DNA from: WTFY01 sp965205685
GTDB lineage: Bacteria; Pseudomonadota; Gammaproteobacteria; UBA4575
Direction: 5' to 3'
Length of the DNA: 64,000 bases
NCBI GenBank assembly: GCA_965205685.1
Contig: OZ242174.1
Span: 1,178,001 to 1,242,000 of the forward strand
The notes under the pieces are model-generated. The model was not told the DNA's origin. It saw only the letters and a list, made by a program, of their open reading frames with translations, and did no database searches. Of this stretch, positions 51,702 through 61,021 are shown in pieces. A program made the translations under genes and the position numbers. Positions within the stretch are counted from its first letter, which is position 1, and every line of letters starts with the position of its first letter.

Positions 51702-52852
51702 CCGATTCCGGAAAAGAATTCCCTCAAAACCGGCGCAAAGTTCGCTTCATCAATCAGGAACGAGTCGTGCCCCTGAATGGAGGGCAGACGCACGAACCTG
51801 ATGTCACACCCGGCCTTGTTGATTCCGTTATAGATCTCTTCCTGCTGCTTGATCGGAAAGAGAATATCCGTCTCGACCCCGACGACCAGTGTCCGGATGG
51901 AATGGATCTTGGCCAGCCCTGCATTGACAGACCCTCCATGGTCGGCAACATCAAACCAGTCCATGGCCCTGGACAGGTACAGATAGCTGTTGGCATCAAA
52001 GGCATCCACAAATTTGTGGGCGTTGTAGTCGAGATAGGATTCGACCTCAAACTCGATACCGAACTTGTTCTTTTCCTTGCGCTCGGATTCCACCCGCGCA
52101 CGGTTGAAACGCTGGTTCCACTCTTCACCCGCACGGTAGGAAACCAGACCGATTTTCCTGGCTAAAACCATGCCATCCTTGGGTTCCTTGTCCGGCTGGT
52201 AATGGCCGCCTTGCCAGGCGGGATCACAGCGCACGATTTCCCGCTGTATGGAACGCATGGCAATAGCCAGCGGCAAGGATCGGCAGGCCGAAGAGATTGT
52301 TACAAGATTGCCCACTTCATCGGGGTACTGCAGCGCATAGGCCAGCGAGGTCATGCCTCCCATGGAAGATCCCACCACTGCACAAAGATGGTCGACTCCC
52401 AGCTCCTGGACGGCATGGTGACCGGCCTTGGCAATGTCCTCGATGGTAAGATCCGGGAAGTCCAGGCCGTAGGGCCTGCCCGTTTTGGGATTGACCGAAC
52501 CCGGTCCTGTCGTACCGAAGCAGCCTCCCAAGGAATTGACGCACACCACGAAAAAGCGGTTGGTATCGATCGGCTTGCCCGGTCCGATCATGTACTCCCA
52601 CCAGCCTGGAGACGGGTCTTCATCGGACGAGCAGGCATGCGCGGAGGGTGACAGGCCGGTAAAGACAAGCACGGCATTATCGCGCATCTCCGAGAGCCTG
52701 CCCCAGGCCTCATAAGCCACCATCACCTCGGGCAAGGTCCCGCCACGGTGCATGTGGAAGTCCGTCGTGCCGTAGTCGCCATGCAGTTCCACGAAGCGGG
52801 TTGCCGGTGGCGTCCAGCGGGACGCCGGCTCCAATTTCTTTACTGTACTCAT
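51698..52852 (-). CDS. metX: Homoserine O-acyltransferase
   Basis: The 384-residue alpha/beta-hydrolase-fold enzyme activates homoserine for methionine synthesis. The nucleophile is in VVGSSMGGMTSLAYAL near 159-174. The other triad members are Asp in GVETDILFP and His in QGHDSFL near the end. Domain PPYGLDFPDLT-like region is present (residues around 127-137). Acyl donor cannot be told with certainty: MetX proteins of this clade in proteobacteria use either acetyl- or succinyl-CoA. It stands alone on the minus strand, downstream of dsbB. Confidence 0.88.
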   Translation of the reverse strand: MSTVKKLEPASRWTPPATRFVELHGDYGTTDFHMHRGGTLPEVMVAYEAWGRLSEMRDNAVLVFTGLSPSAHACSSDEDPSPGWWEYMIGPGKPIDTNRFFVVCVNSLGGCFGTTGPGSVNPKTGRPYGLDFPDLTIEDIAKAGHHAVQELGVDHLCAVVGSSMGGMTSLAYALQYPDEVGNLVTISSACRSLPLAIAMRSIQREIVRCDPAWQGGHYQPDKEPKDGMVLARKIGLVSYRAGEEWNQRFNRARVESERKEKNKFGIEFEVESYLDYNAHKFVDAFDANSYLYLSRAMDWFDVADHGGSVNAGLAKIHSIRTLVVGVETDILFPIKQQEEIYNGINKAGCDIRFVRLPSIQGHDSFLIDEANFAPVLREFFSGIG

Positions 52853-52913
52853 TGCCTAAATGTACCTTGTTCCATTTCCGGATGAAACATCACCAAGGGA
52901 GATAGCAGGGCCG

Positions 52914-53411
52914 TCAGGCCGATTCACGGGGCCTGAATGCAAGAGCCAGCGAGAGTGCCAGCAACCCGACGAACAGGATCAGTGTCTGCTGCGGGATAGT
53001 GAGCCCTGCAAAGGTCCATTGCACTTCCGCGCACGAACCCGAGGCAGTGAGTACCTTCTTGGCGACCTCAATGACCGGCAAGGTTTCAAGCATGAAATAC
53101 AGGTCTGGCCCGCATTCGGGCACCTGATCAGCAGGCAGGCCTTGCAACCAGACGTGCCTTCCGGCAAGCCCGACTCCAGCGAGGCTGAGCCCGGTCGCCA
53201 GTGCCCCGTATATTCTTGGCAGGAAGGTTTTGGGGTTGGAGATCAGGGCCAAGGCAAATACGGTCCCGAGGGCTGCCAGCACGAGGCGGTCCAGAATGCA
53301 CAAGGGGCAAGGATCCAGATTCAGCGCGCCCTCAAGATAAGTGATCGCAAACAGCAGCGAGGCGACGCAGGCCAGCAACCCGTAGAAGTTCAGTGCGCGA
53401 TAGCCGAGCAT
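52914..53411 (-). CDS. dsbB: Disulfide bond formation protein B
   Basis: The 165-residue inner-membrane protein has four helices and the two periplasmic cysteine pairs of DsbB: Cys-Pro-Leu-Cys (CPLC, about 35-38), and a pair around QVPECGPD and GSCAEV about 30 residues apart. It reoxidises DsbA with quinone, which the many c-type cytochromes and disulfide proteins here would need. The gene follows mug by nine bases. Confidence 0.88.
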   Translation of the reverse strand: MLGYRALNFYGLLACVASLLFAITYLEGALNLDPCPLCILDRLVLAALGTVFALALISNPKTFLPRIYGALATGLSLAGVGLAGRHVWLQGLPADQVPECGPDLYFMLETLPVIEVAKKVLTASGSCAEVQWTFAGLTIPQQTLILFVGLLALSLALAFRPRESA

Positions 53412-53420
53412 ATCCAGACC

Positions 53421-53963
53421 TCAGGCAGGTTTCATGTCGTCGAGGATGGTAGCCAGCTCCCGGTACCAGCCGGTAATGTCCTGCAACGAGAACGCGGCAT
53501 TCGCCGGACTCGGATTGGGGGAGACAAATGCCGCGGAGCGTCCGACTGTGACGGACTGCATGCCCCACTCCAGCGACACATCGGTGTGCCCCGTGTACCT
53601 GAAAAAGTTTTTCGCGGCCATTTTCCCATGAAACCAGCAGATACCCGGCGCGTATTCCAGTATTTTTTTCTCAAGCTCTGGTGCCCATTCCCTGTAGTCC
53701 GCTGCCCTCAACGCCTTCGCCGATGCCGAGGGGCGCTTGACTACATCGGTGAATCCGATCCGGTACAGCTGGAAGAGTCTCGCCTGGAATCGCGGACCGG
53801 GTATTACCTCCTCCGGGACCAAGCCGCTGGCATCCAGCGCCCTCCAGAACCGGTTTCTCGGGTTGGCAAAGTAAAAGCCCATCCTGACTGAAATGATGGA
53901 AGGATTAAGCCCGATGGACAGCGCTTTCAGCCCGTGGTCAATGTAGTCCGGGAGGGTATCCAT
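53421..53963 (-). CDS. mug: G/U mismatch-specific DNA glycosylase (Mug/TDG family)
   Basis: From ATG 53963 the product has 180 residues. The catalytic zone LSIGLNPSIISVRMGFYFANPRNRFWRAL matches Mug (GINPG..S....FA..gNRFW), and the binding loop VSPNPSPANAAFS matches the late NPSxxN motif. It removes uracil, thymine or alkylated cytosine from G mismatches. The start is marked by a weak ribosome site. dsbB follows in the same direction. Confidence 0.85.
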   Translation of the reverse strand: MDTLPDYIDHGLKALSIGLNPSIISVRMGFYFANPRNRFWRALDASGLVPEEVIPGPRFQARLFQLYRIGFTDVVKRPSASAKALRAADYREWAPELEKKILEYAPGICWFHGKMAAKNFFRYTGHTDVSLEWGMQSVTVGRSAAFVSPNPSPANAAFSLQDITGWYRELATILDDMKPA

Positions 53964-53985
53964 ACGATGTCTGCAGGATTGTGGA

Positions 53986-54786
53986 TTGAGGTATGGCAGT
54001 GCATTCGCTACCCTATACCCTGATTTGAGTATAAAAGTAAACGCCATCCTGCCCGTGCCTGCCGATACGACCGATTATTCCATTGCCACCATGGAGCTGG
54101 GGCCGATGGAGAACTTTGTCTATTTGCTCACCGATCATGCCACGAAAAGTGCCGCCGTCGTCGACCCTGCATGGGATGTACCCGAGATCCTAGACTGTGC
54201 CCGCAAGCTGGGTGTCACCATTACCGATATCCTGCTGACCCACAGTCACCACGATCATATCAATGGCATCGACCAGTTGCTCGACCAGTGCGATGCCGAA
54301 GTGCACCTACTGAAATCCGAGGCGGCCTTCTGGGGCGCTGATCTCGTCCGCCCGAGTCTCCACCATGGAGGAGACCGCATCAAGATCGGGAAAACAGAAG
54401 TTGAAATCCTACACACACCAGGCCACACCCCTGGCTCGGCCTGCTACCGCATCGGCGATGATCTCGTCACAGGCGATACGCTTTTTGTGTTCGGATGCGG
54501 GCGCTGTGATTTGCGTGGTGGTGATCCGGAGCAGATGCACACCACGCTGAAACGGTTCCGGGATGAACTTCCCGAATCGATTGTCATCTACCCTGGCCAT
54601 CATTACGCAGAGCAGGCGACCTCAACCCTGGCAGACGAGCTGGAAGGTAATCCCTTCATGCACTTTACCGAGGTGGACCAGTTTGTCCGCTACAGGATGA
54701 AGGTCCATGATCAGATCCGGAACTCGCCCTACACGGCGGTTACGAAAGAAGAAATAGAAACCCTCTCCAGCCAGAAGACACCCTGA
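53986..54786 (+). CDS. MBL-fold metallohydrolase (glyoxalase II-like)
   Basis: The 266-residue protein has the dizinc motif THSHHDH near 84-90 (LLTHSHHDHINGID), the bridging TPGHTPGS and GDTLFVFGCGRCD segments, and a late YPGHHYAE. This is the metallo-beta-lactamase fold of the YcbL/glyoxalase II group, which hydrolyses thioesters such as S-lactoylglutathione, or in sulfur bacteria may process persulfides. The start is unsure: TTG 53986 has a short purine site, TTG 54025 has none, and the first ATG (54091) falls inside the conserved domain. Confidence 0.78.
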   Translation: MRYGSAFATLYPDLSIKVNAILPVPADTTDYSIATMELGPMENFVYLLTDHATKSAAVVDPAWDVPEILDCARKLGVTITDILLTHSHHDHINGIDQLLDQCDAEVHLLKSEAAFWGADLVRPSLHHGGDRIKIGKTEVEILHTPGHTPGSACYRIGDDLVTGDTLFVFGCGRCDLRGGDPEQMHTTLKRFRDELPESIVIYPGHHYAEQATSTLADELEGNPFMHFTEVDQFVRYRMKVHDQIRNSPYTAVTKEEIETLSSQKTP

Positions 54787-54792
54787 ACTAAG

Positions 54793-55179
54793 CTAGGCCC
54801 TATCCCGGGGCCATGCAGTCTCTTGGCTCAGGCGAGCCAAGATGCCAGGGATTTCCTTTGCTGCCCCGAGGTAGGGGGTTGACGTGATTTGCACCTGTGG
54901 GTATTCCTGCCTGGCCTTCTCAAGCTCTGTTGGAATATCCACGCTGACATGCCGACCTGCTGCAAGGAAGTAGGGCAACACCGTAATGTGTTTTGCACCT
55001 TTTCGTACACAGCCGAGCACCCCCTCGGAGATGGAGGGCTCGGTAATCTCCAGGAATGCGTAGTCGACCCAGTCAAATCGATGCCCCGGAGTTTGTGCAA
55101 TCTTCGCAGCCAGTGCCCGGATTTCATCGTCGGAACCGGGGTAGCGGCTGCCATGGGCCACCAGCAGCAATGCGTCCAT
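54793..55179 (-). CDS. cbiX: Short sirohydrochlorin cobalto/ferrochelatase-type protein (CbiX)
   Basis: From ATG 55179, after AGGATTTGCGA, the product is 128 residues. It has one CbiX half-domain with LLLVAHGSRYPGSDDEI near 4-20, where the metal-binding His lies, and the second metal-site region YFLAAGRHVSVDIP near 71-84. The short form works as a homodimer and inserts cobalt, iron or nickel into sirohydrochlorin. Sirohaem is the cofactor of sulfite reductases, including DsrAB, and so fits the sulfur theme. It is convergent with the MBL gene. Confidence 0.82.
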   Translation of the reverse strand: MDALLLVAHGSRYPGSDDEIRALAAKIAQTPGHRFDWVDYAFLEITEPSISEGVLGCVRKGAKHITVLPYFLAAGRHVSVDIPTELEKARQEYPQVQITSTPYLGAAKEIPGILARLSQETAWPRDRA

Positions 55180-55288
55180 TCGCAAATCCTAGCATGAACA
55201 CCGTGGCTGCAGCGCACATTGGCCACGCCTGCACGTTGGTTTACTAATGTAGCAATCCTCTGTATAACGCACCCGAACAGAGGTTTTC

Positions 55289-55732
55289 ATGACCGAAATC
55301 ACGCTAGAACTCGCCAATACAATCATTGATGCAGCCCTTCAGGAAGGCCGCAAGCGTGAGCTTGCACCGCTTACGGTTGCCGTACTGGATGCCGGCGGCC
55401 ACCTCAAGGCCTTGGCGCGTGCGGATGGGTCGAGCTTCATGCGCCCGATGATGGCCATTGCGAAGGCCTGGGGTGCAATCGGTGTCGGCGTCTCATCGCG
55501 CACGCTTGGCGAAATGGGTGAGCAGCGACCCATGTTCATGAATGCCCTAGTCCAGGTCGCCGACCAGCGGCTTTTGCCGGTGCCCGGAGGCGTGCTTATC
55601 AGGGACTCCGACAATACGATTATTGGTGCAGTCGGCATCTCTGGTGATGTGTCCGACCAGGACGAGTCTTGCGCCGTTGCAGGCATCAGTGAAGCCGGGT
55701 TGCAGGCGGATACAGGGAAACCCGAGGAATGA
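55289..55732 (+). CDS. GlcG/HbpS-family haem-binding-like protein
   Basis: The 147-residue protein matches the GlcG/HbpS (DUF336) family: APLTVAVLDAGGHLKALARADG near 25-46 and GAVGISGDVSDQDESCA near 112-128. Some members bind haem or corrinoids; the E. coli GlcG role is unclear. There is no signal peptide. It lies about 120 bases upstream of sat on the same strand, so they may share a transcript. Confidence 0.78.
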   Translation: MTEITLELANTIIDAALQEGRKRELAPLTVAVLDAGGHLKALARADGSSFMRPMMAIAKAWGAIGVGVSSRTLGEMGEQRPMFMNALVQVADQRLLPVPGGVLIRDSDNTIIGAVGISGDVSDQDESCAVAGISEAGLQADTGKPEE

Positions 55733-55854
55733 ATGCCTGACCGGGACATGAAAATTTCAGGCCCGACGTGTTTTGTGCTGGAGTGGGCTGTAATGCTGCC
55801 TGCGGTTGTACGCCAGTAGGATTTTTGTTTTACCGTGTATTTCTGGGAGAGATT

Positions 55855-57039
55855 ATGATCAAGCCTCACGGGTCCGATGCCCTAAAGCCTTTGTACGTCA
55901 GTGATGAGGTACAGCGCAAGCAGCTAGTGCAGGAGGCGGAACATCTGCCCTCTGTACTGTTGAACTCGGCGGCTTCCTGTAATGTCGTGATGCTCGGAGC
56001 TGGCTACTTCACGCCGCTTTTCGGGTTCATGAATGTCCAGGATTCGGTCTCGGTTGCCAATACTATGCATACTAGTGACGGGCTGTTCTGGCCTGTCCCG
56101 ATCATGAATCTCGTACACGACGCATCTTCCATAGAGCCTGGCATGCGCATTGCACTGAAAGACCCCAATATGGATGGATCCCCCGTGATTGCGATCCAGG
56201 AGGTTGAAGCCGTTGAAGAACTCGGTGAAGACCAGATGGCCAACATCGTGGAGAAAACATACGGCACCACGGATCAGGAGCACCCTGGAGTTGCAACCAT
56301 CATGGCACAGGGAAGAACAGTGGTCTCGGGGCCTATCCAGGTACTCAGCTACAGTTATTTTCAGGATGAGTTCCCGGAAACATTCCGTACTGCAGTCGAA
56401 ATTCGTGATGAAATCGCCGAGCGGGGCTGGCGTACCGTGGTGGGATTCCAGACCCGCAATCCGATGCATCGTGCCCATGAAGAACTGTGCAAGATGGCAC
56501 AACAGGCCACAGGTGCAGACGGTATCCTGGTTCACATGCTGCTGGGGAAGCTGAAACCCGGAGATATCCCCGCTCCCGTTCGGGATGCCGCGATCCGCAA
56601 AATGGTGGAGCTCTACTTCCCGCCCAACAGCGTCATGATTACAGGCTACGGATTCGACATGCTGTATGCCGGCCCGCGTGAAGCCGTGTTGCATGCGGTC
56701 TTTCGCCAGAACTGCGGCTGCACGCATTTCATCATTGGCCGTGATCACGCTGGAGTCGGTGACTACTACGGGGCATTCGATGCCCAGAAAATTTTCGATG
56801 AAGAAGTCCCTCCGGACACGCTGGAAATCGAGATCTTTCGCGCCGACCACACGGCCTATTCCAAAAAACTGAACCAGGTTGTCATGATGCGTGATGCACC
56901 CGATCATGAAAAGGAGGACTTTGTTCTGCTGTCCGGCACGAAAGTCCGCGCTATGCTTGCAGCCGGTGAATCCTTGCCGAAAGAATTTGCAAGACCGGAA
57001 GTCGCCGAAATCCTGATGGATTTCTACCAGAACTCATAA
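55855..57039 (+). CDS. sat: Sulfate adenylyltransferase (ATP sulfurylase, dissimilatory type)
   Basis: From ATG 55855, with GGGAGAG before it, the protein has 394 residues. The ATP-binding QTRNPMHRAHE (about 200-210) and GRDHAGVG near 293-300 motifs are intact. It is the monomeric Sat type used in sulfur oxidation to make ATP and sulfate from APS and pyrophosphate, and also in assimilation. No aprBA is adjacent. No kinase domain is fused to it. Confidence 0.92.
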   Translation: MIKPHGSDALKPLYVSDEVQRKQLVQEAEHLPSVLLNSAASCNVVMLGAGYFTPLFGFMNVQDSVSVANTMHTSDGLFWPVPIMNLVHDASSIEPGMRIALKDPNMDGSPVIAIQEVEAVEELGEDQMANIVEKTYGTTDQEHPGVATIMAQGRTVVSGPIQVLSYSYFQDEFPETFRTAVEIRDEIAERGWRTVVGFQTRNPMHRAHEELCKMAQQATGADGILVHMLLGKLKPGDIPAPVRDAAIRKMVELYFPPNSVMITGYGFDMLYAGPREAVLHAVFRQNCGCTHFIIGRDHAGVGDYYGAFDAQKIFDEEVPPDTLEIEIFRADHTAYSKKLNQVVMMRDAPDHEKEDFVLLSGTKVRAMLAAGESLPKEFARPEVAEILMDFYQNS

Positions 57040-57083
57040 GTCGCCGCGGCACTGCTTGCAGCCGGGGGGACGGCCCCAAACGC

Positions 57084-57917
57084 CTAACTTTCGGGCGACA
57101 TCTCACCCATGAGCAGACCGGGGTCGAGGCGCTGCTGGTGCCAGTTCATTCTCCAGTCCAGATGGGGGCCCGTGACCCGACCTGTCGCACCCACCAGAGC
57201 AATGGGTTGCCCCTGCCGCACGTACTCACCCACTTCGACCAGAATCTCGTGCAGGTGCAAAAAGGACGATGACAGATTCTGGCCATGATCCACGACGAGC
57301 GTGCCCCCTGAAAAATACATGTCCTCGGCATATGTCACTCGACCGGGTGCAGGTGCAAGGACCTGTGTACCGACGGGCGCGGCAATGTCAATGCCATAAT
57401 GGGGCTGGCGCGGCTGGCCGTTGAGAATCCGCTGACTGCCGTAAATACCTGAAATTCGACCTTGTACGGGCCATATGAAGCCTGATTTGAAATCCATGCG
57501 ATCCTCATCAAGGCCTCGTGCAGCTGCAATTTCTGCACTTTCCCTGCGAACCCGCCGCATGATCTGTGGTCCCGGATTCACCTGGGCATCTGGCAAGCCG
57601 TCGATGCGCTGGATGTCATACTTGCGCCCGGCGATCTCGAACGTGTGCGAGCGCACAGTTCCTTCTTTCGTTTGCACGGTGACGGTTGCCTGGGGAGGGT
57701 AGTCCCGGCCAAACCCGAGAATGAACTCACCGCTCGGGGAAACACGTACTGGATGCCCGTTCGCCCATACCTTCGAGTCCGGGCTCACCTCTCCGAAAAC
57801 CAGCCCGCCCTGAATCAGGTGACCAGTCAGTGAAAGATTTCCCGGTCCGGCATGTGCGAGCAGGGAAATTGCCAACCCGGCCCACGCAAGTGCAACCTTG
57901 GCCCAAGTATGCATCAT
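57084..57917 (-). CDS. M23-family peptidase (LytM-type envelope protein)
   Basis: The 277-residue precursor has a signal peptide (cleavage near LLAHAG, residues 19-24) and an N-terminal beta-rich segment that may be an Ig-like region. The M23 domain is at about 150-265, with HYGIDIAAPVGT (first zinc ligand), GGTLVVDHGQNLSSSFLHLHEI and GPHLDWRMNWH, which complete the His/Asp/His site. The zinc site looks intact, so it can cleave peptidoglycan crosslinks. It is transcribed convergent to sat with 44 bases between. Confidence 0.83.
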   Translation of the reverse strand: MMHTWAKVALAWAGLAISLLAHAGPGNLSLTGHLIQGGLVFGEVSPDSKVWANGHPVRVSPSGEFILGFGRDYPPQATVTVQTKEGTVRSHTFEIAGRKYDIQRIDGLPDAQVNPGPQIMRRVRRESAEIAAARGLDEDRMDFKSGFIWPVQGRISGIYGSQRILNGQPRQPHYGIDIAAPVGTQVLAPAPGRVTYAEDMYFSGGTLVVDHGQNLSSSFLHLHEILVEVGEYVRQGQPIALVGATGRVTGPHLDWRMNWHQQRLDPGLLMGEMSPES

Positions 57918-58070
57918 CCGGGGATTCAGTACCTAGTCGGTACCCTGCCTTCTTGCATGGCCTGGTCCTCTGGAAATTTTGTCAATCAATGACCGACAGA
58001 CGGGGTTGCCCGGTCTTTCGACCGGGCAGGATGCTGGCGATGGCCAGGAAATCAGATAGCGAGCGTGCCC

Positions 58071-58772
58071 TCAGGCAGGTCCGTACTGAAACGGCGAGGA
58101 CAGTCCGGCCTTGCCGGATTCATACCAGTCGACTCCGTTGTCGTGGTAGCGGGCCCGCTTTGACTCATGCAGCGTAATCGGGTTGTGCGGCGCAACCGCA
58201 AGTGGTGTGTGGGCCAGAACGATGTCCTTGCCATCTTCTCCCTTGATGGGATAGATGTCATTTTCACCTACACCCTGTACCACCAGATGCTTCCTCTCGG
58301 GGGTATCCATCATGGTGATGCTGGCCCTTTTGATGCTGAGAACTTCGCTGATCAGACTCGCGATGACACCCAGGTGACCGCCGCCTCCACCGGTCCATAA
58401 TGCCTTCAGGGCCTCGAACTGGGGACCGTTGGCCTGATCGTCAATATACAGGGCCGCCCGCCAGTTGCCTTTGACGAGGTTACCCGGGGCATGCAGCCAC
58501 ACCGACACTTTCATGCCGTCCAGACTGACATCACCGTAGTGACCCTTGTCTATTTGCCAGGCAACAAGGGCCGTGCATGAGCCCACGGTCGGGTCTTTCA
58601 GCAAAAGACAGGGGCATACGTTGTCGCAGGTGCAGGACTCGAAATAATTGCCCATGACTTTCCAGTCCACGGCATTTTCAGTCGAGGCCTGTGAGATCCC
58701 AAGACCCGCTGAGCTTACCGCCAGCGTGCACCCGGTGGCCTTTAGAAATTTTCTTCTGGTAAAAATTGGCAT
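58071..58772 (-). CDS. DUF1326 protein with Tat-type signal
   Basis: The 233-residue protein starts with FTRRKFLKATG (residues 4-14), a Tat-export motif, then the DUF1326 domain. The metal-like motif CTCDNVCPC (C-x-C-x3-C-x-C) is near 47-55. Further marks are GHLGVIASLISE, RKHLVVQGVG and the end YESGKAGLSSPFQYGP. Function unknown. The start is fixed by a GGAGAACTAAC site. A second DUF1326 gene without a signal lies 350 bases upstream on the same strand, and a DUF2182 membrane protein gene is divergent from that. Confidence 0.78.
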   Translation of the reverse strand: MPIFTRRKFLKATGCTLAVSSAGLGISQASTENAVDWKVMGNYFESCTCDNVCPCLLLKDPTVGSCTALVAWQIDKGHYGDVSLDGMKVSVWLHAPGNLVKGNWRAALYIDDQANGPQFEALKALWTGGGGGHLGVIASLISEVLSIKRASITMMDTPERKHLVVQGVGENDIYPIKGEDGKDIVLAHTPLAVAPHNPITLHESKRARYHDNGVDWYESGKAGLSSPFQYGPA

Positions 58773-59123
58773 GTTAGTTCTCCTACCATCTCATCTGAAA
58801 TCGCTCCGGTTTGCATGAATCAAACCAGTCATCTCGAAACTTTGCTTGTCCCGTACTATAGCCCAAAATGGCTATCCTTTAAACAGGCAAGCTGGTTGTC
58901 TCGCCTGCGGAACATTTCTCTACTGATGAGGCCAATGGATACTTATTTGGATCAACGGGTTAGACGCTTTCCCTGTCGATCCCTGAATGAGCGGATGTGT
59001 TGCCTTGGAAGACAGGCAATGGAGGGGGTGCGGTATGCCATTCATGCCGCCTGCACACAGGAACCCGGGCCTGCAAGGGTCCGGGTTCAATCTATATGAG
59101 GTTTGTAGGAGTGCGAGACTGGT
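58773..59123. other. Gene-free interval between DUF1326 copies
   Basis: No convincing gene. A strong hairpin built on GAACCCGG (59061-59068) and CCGGGTTC (59081-59088) lies just after the upstream DUF1326 gene; it lacks a T tract, so it may be a weak terminator or mRNA stabiliser. It must also hold the promoter or leader of the Tat-exported copy. Confidence 0.4.
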
Positions 59124-59732
59124 TCAGTCGGGTCCGTACTGGAAGGGTGACGCCAGGGCAGCCTTGCCGGATTCGTACCAGTCGATGCCGTTGTCACGGT
59201 ACTGCGCAGTCTTGGATGTATGCAGGGTGATCGGGTTTCCGGGAGCGACCGCAAGCGGTGTGCTGGAGACGATGACGGGCTTGCCCTCTTCTCCCTCGAC
59301 CGGAAAGATCTCGTTTTCACCGATCCCTTCAATTACCAGGTGCTTCCTTTCCGGCGTGCTCTCAAAGCTGATATTCGCTTTCTTGGCACTCAGGACATTG
59401 CTGACCAGGCTTGCGATCACCGCCAGGTGACCACCGCCGTCGCCGCTCCACAAGGCACAGATGGCATCGAATTGAGCGTCATCTGCACCCTCATCCACGT
59501 ACAGCGCCAGACGCCAGTTGCCTGCCGTGAGATTGCCCGGGGCATGCAGCCAGACCGCGACCTTGATTCCGTCCAGACTGACATCGCCAAAATGCCCCTT
59601 TTCGATACTCCAGCCAACGAGGGCCGTACACGAACCCACGGTCGGGTCTTTCAGTAAAAGACATGGGCACAAGTTGTCACAAGTGCAAGACTCGAAATAA
59701 TTGCCTTCCACACTCCAGTCTGTCGTCGCCAT
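59124..59732 (-). CDS. DUF1326 protein, cytoplasmic copy
   Basis: From ATG 59732, after GGGAGGTGATGCT, the product has 202 residues and no signal peptide. The motif CTCDNLCPC is near 15-23, and the remaining domain matches its Tat-exported sister at most positions by eye, for example SCTALVGW..KGHFGDVSLDG and GNPITLHTSK. It is probably a cytoplasmic partner of the same process. A 27-residue longer frame upstream is not supported by a ribosome site. The divergent gene is DUF2182. Confidence 0.78.
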   Translation of the reverse strand: MATTDWSVEGNYFESCTCDNLCPCLLLKDPTVGSCTALVGWSIEKGHFGDVSLDGIKVAVWLHAPGNLTAGNWRLALYVDEGADDAQFDAICALWSGDGGGHLAVIASLVSNVLSAKKANISFESTPERKHLVIEGIGENEIFPVEGEEGKPVIVSSTPLAVAPGNPITLHTSKTAQYRDNGIDWYESGKAALASPFQYGPD

Positions 59733-59980
59733 AGCATCACCTCCCGGCCTTCTGGAAATACACGAAGCCTGCCAAAAGCACTGGCAGGACTGCATTTGAG
59801 TATAGCCTAAAAAAGTGGGGCTTGAAACACCCTGCAGTACTGCGAGTCCTGCATCAGACTTCCATATGTACAGGCAATCGAGTATGATTTTTCTGTTAGC
59901 GCAAGCTGTTTGTTTGTTTTCGTTGCGCGTAGTTCACGTACTCATAATCCAATCATCTGACATACTCAGGAAGGCACTCC

Positions 59981-60778
59981 ATGAATGCTCCCTCCCCTGT
60001 TGCTGAACTTTCCCCACAAGACAAAAAGATCGTCATCTCGGGCCTGATCCTAGTGTCGGGAGTCAGCTGGCTGTACATGTTTTATATGGCCTGGGCCATG
60101 GAGAACATGCACTTGGTCGACATGTGGATGCCTCCGATGGCCGGCATGCAGCCCTGGACGGCATGGGACTTCTTCATGCTGTTTTTCATGTGGTTCAGCA
60201 TGATGATCGCCATGATGACCCCGAGTGTCTCGCCGATGGTCATGATGTACACCACCGTGAGCCGGCAAAAGAAACTCAGGCAACAGCCCTACGCACCCAC
60301 CTTCATTTTCCTGACGGGGTATCTGGTCGCCTGGGCCTTGTTCAGCATTTTTGCAAGTGCAGTCCAGTGGCCCCTGCATGAAAGCAACCTGCTCGATCCC
60401 ATGATGTACACCGACAGCTACCTGATGAGCGGTGCAATCCTCCTGGTGGCAGGGATCTATCAAATGACTCCGATGAAGGACGCATGTCTGAACCAGTGCA
60501 GAACTCCGCTCGGCTTTCTGATGGCGGCCTGGAAGGATGGCAAAAGCGGGGCCTTCCAGATGGGCCTGTATCACGGGATGTTCTGTGTGGGCTGCTGCTG
60601 GGCGCTGATGGCGGTGCTGCTGGCGGTAGGCGTGATGAACATGCTCTGGGTGTTGCTGATCGCAGTCTTTGTCCTGCTTGAGAAAATCCTACCACTTTCT
60701 CCTACCACGACCCGCATGATCACGGGTGCTGGACTGATTGTCTGGGGCGGCTACTGGCTGAGCCTTCATCTCTGGTAA
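59981..60778 (+). CDS. DUF2182 membrane protein
   Basis: The 265-residue inner-membrane protein has about seven helices and is rich in Met in and around them (for example HLVDMWMPPMAGM and FFMWFSMMIAMMTPSVSPMVMMY near 45-90). The conserved DUF2182 end CVGCCWALMAVLLAVGVMNM is near 204-223. Members occur repeatedly beside DUF1326 genes, which suggests a metal-related membrane step, but no function is proved. An AGGAAGG site precedes the ATG. It is divergent from the cytoplasmic DUF1326 gene. Confidence 0.8.
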   Translation: MNAPSPVAELSPQDKKIVISGLILVSGVSWLYMFYMAWAMENMHLVDMWMPPMAGMQPWTAWDFFMLFFMWFSMMIAMMTPSVSPMVMMYTTVSRQKKLRQQPYAPTFIFLTGYLVAWALFSIFASAVQWPLHESNLLDPMMYTDSYLMSGAILLVAGIYQMTPMKDACLNQCRTPLGFLMAAWKDGKSGAFQMGLYHGMFCVGCCWALMAVLLAVGVMNMLWVLLIAVFVLLEKILPLSPTTTRMITGAGLIVWGGYWLSLHLW

Positions 60779-61021
60779 CCAGTCTCCCCGAAAACTTCCA
60801 CCAGACTTGCCTGGGCAGTTGTCAGGTCCCTCGGTTGATACTGAGGGCAAATGTCTTCGTGTGGCGCATGCGGGACCCTGCCGGAACGCCGACACTGCAA
60901 CCCAGACGTTGATGGATAAAATCGATGGCAGCCATCACTATTATTCGATGTGCCGGATCTGCTCCTTAATTTAAAATAGGGTCATCGTAACTTGTAAGGA
61001 AATCGATCACAGGAGCAGATC

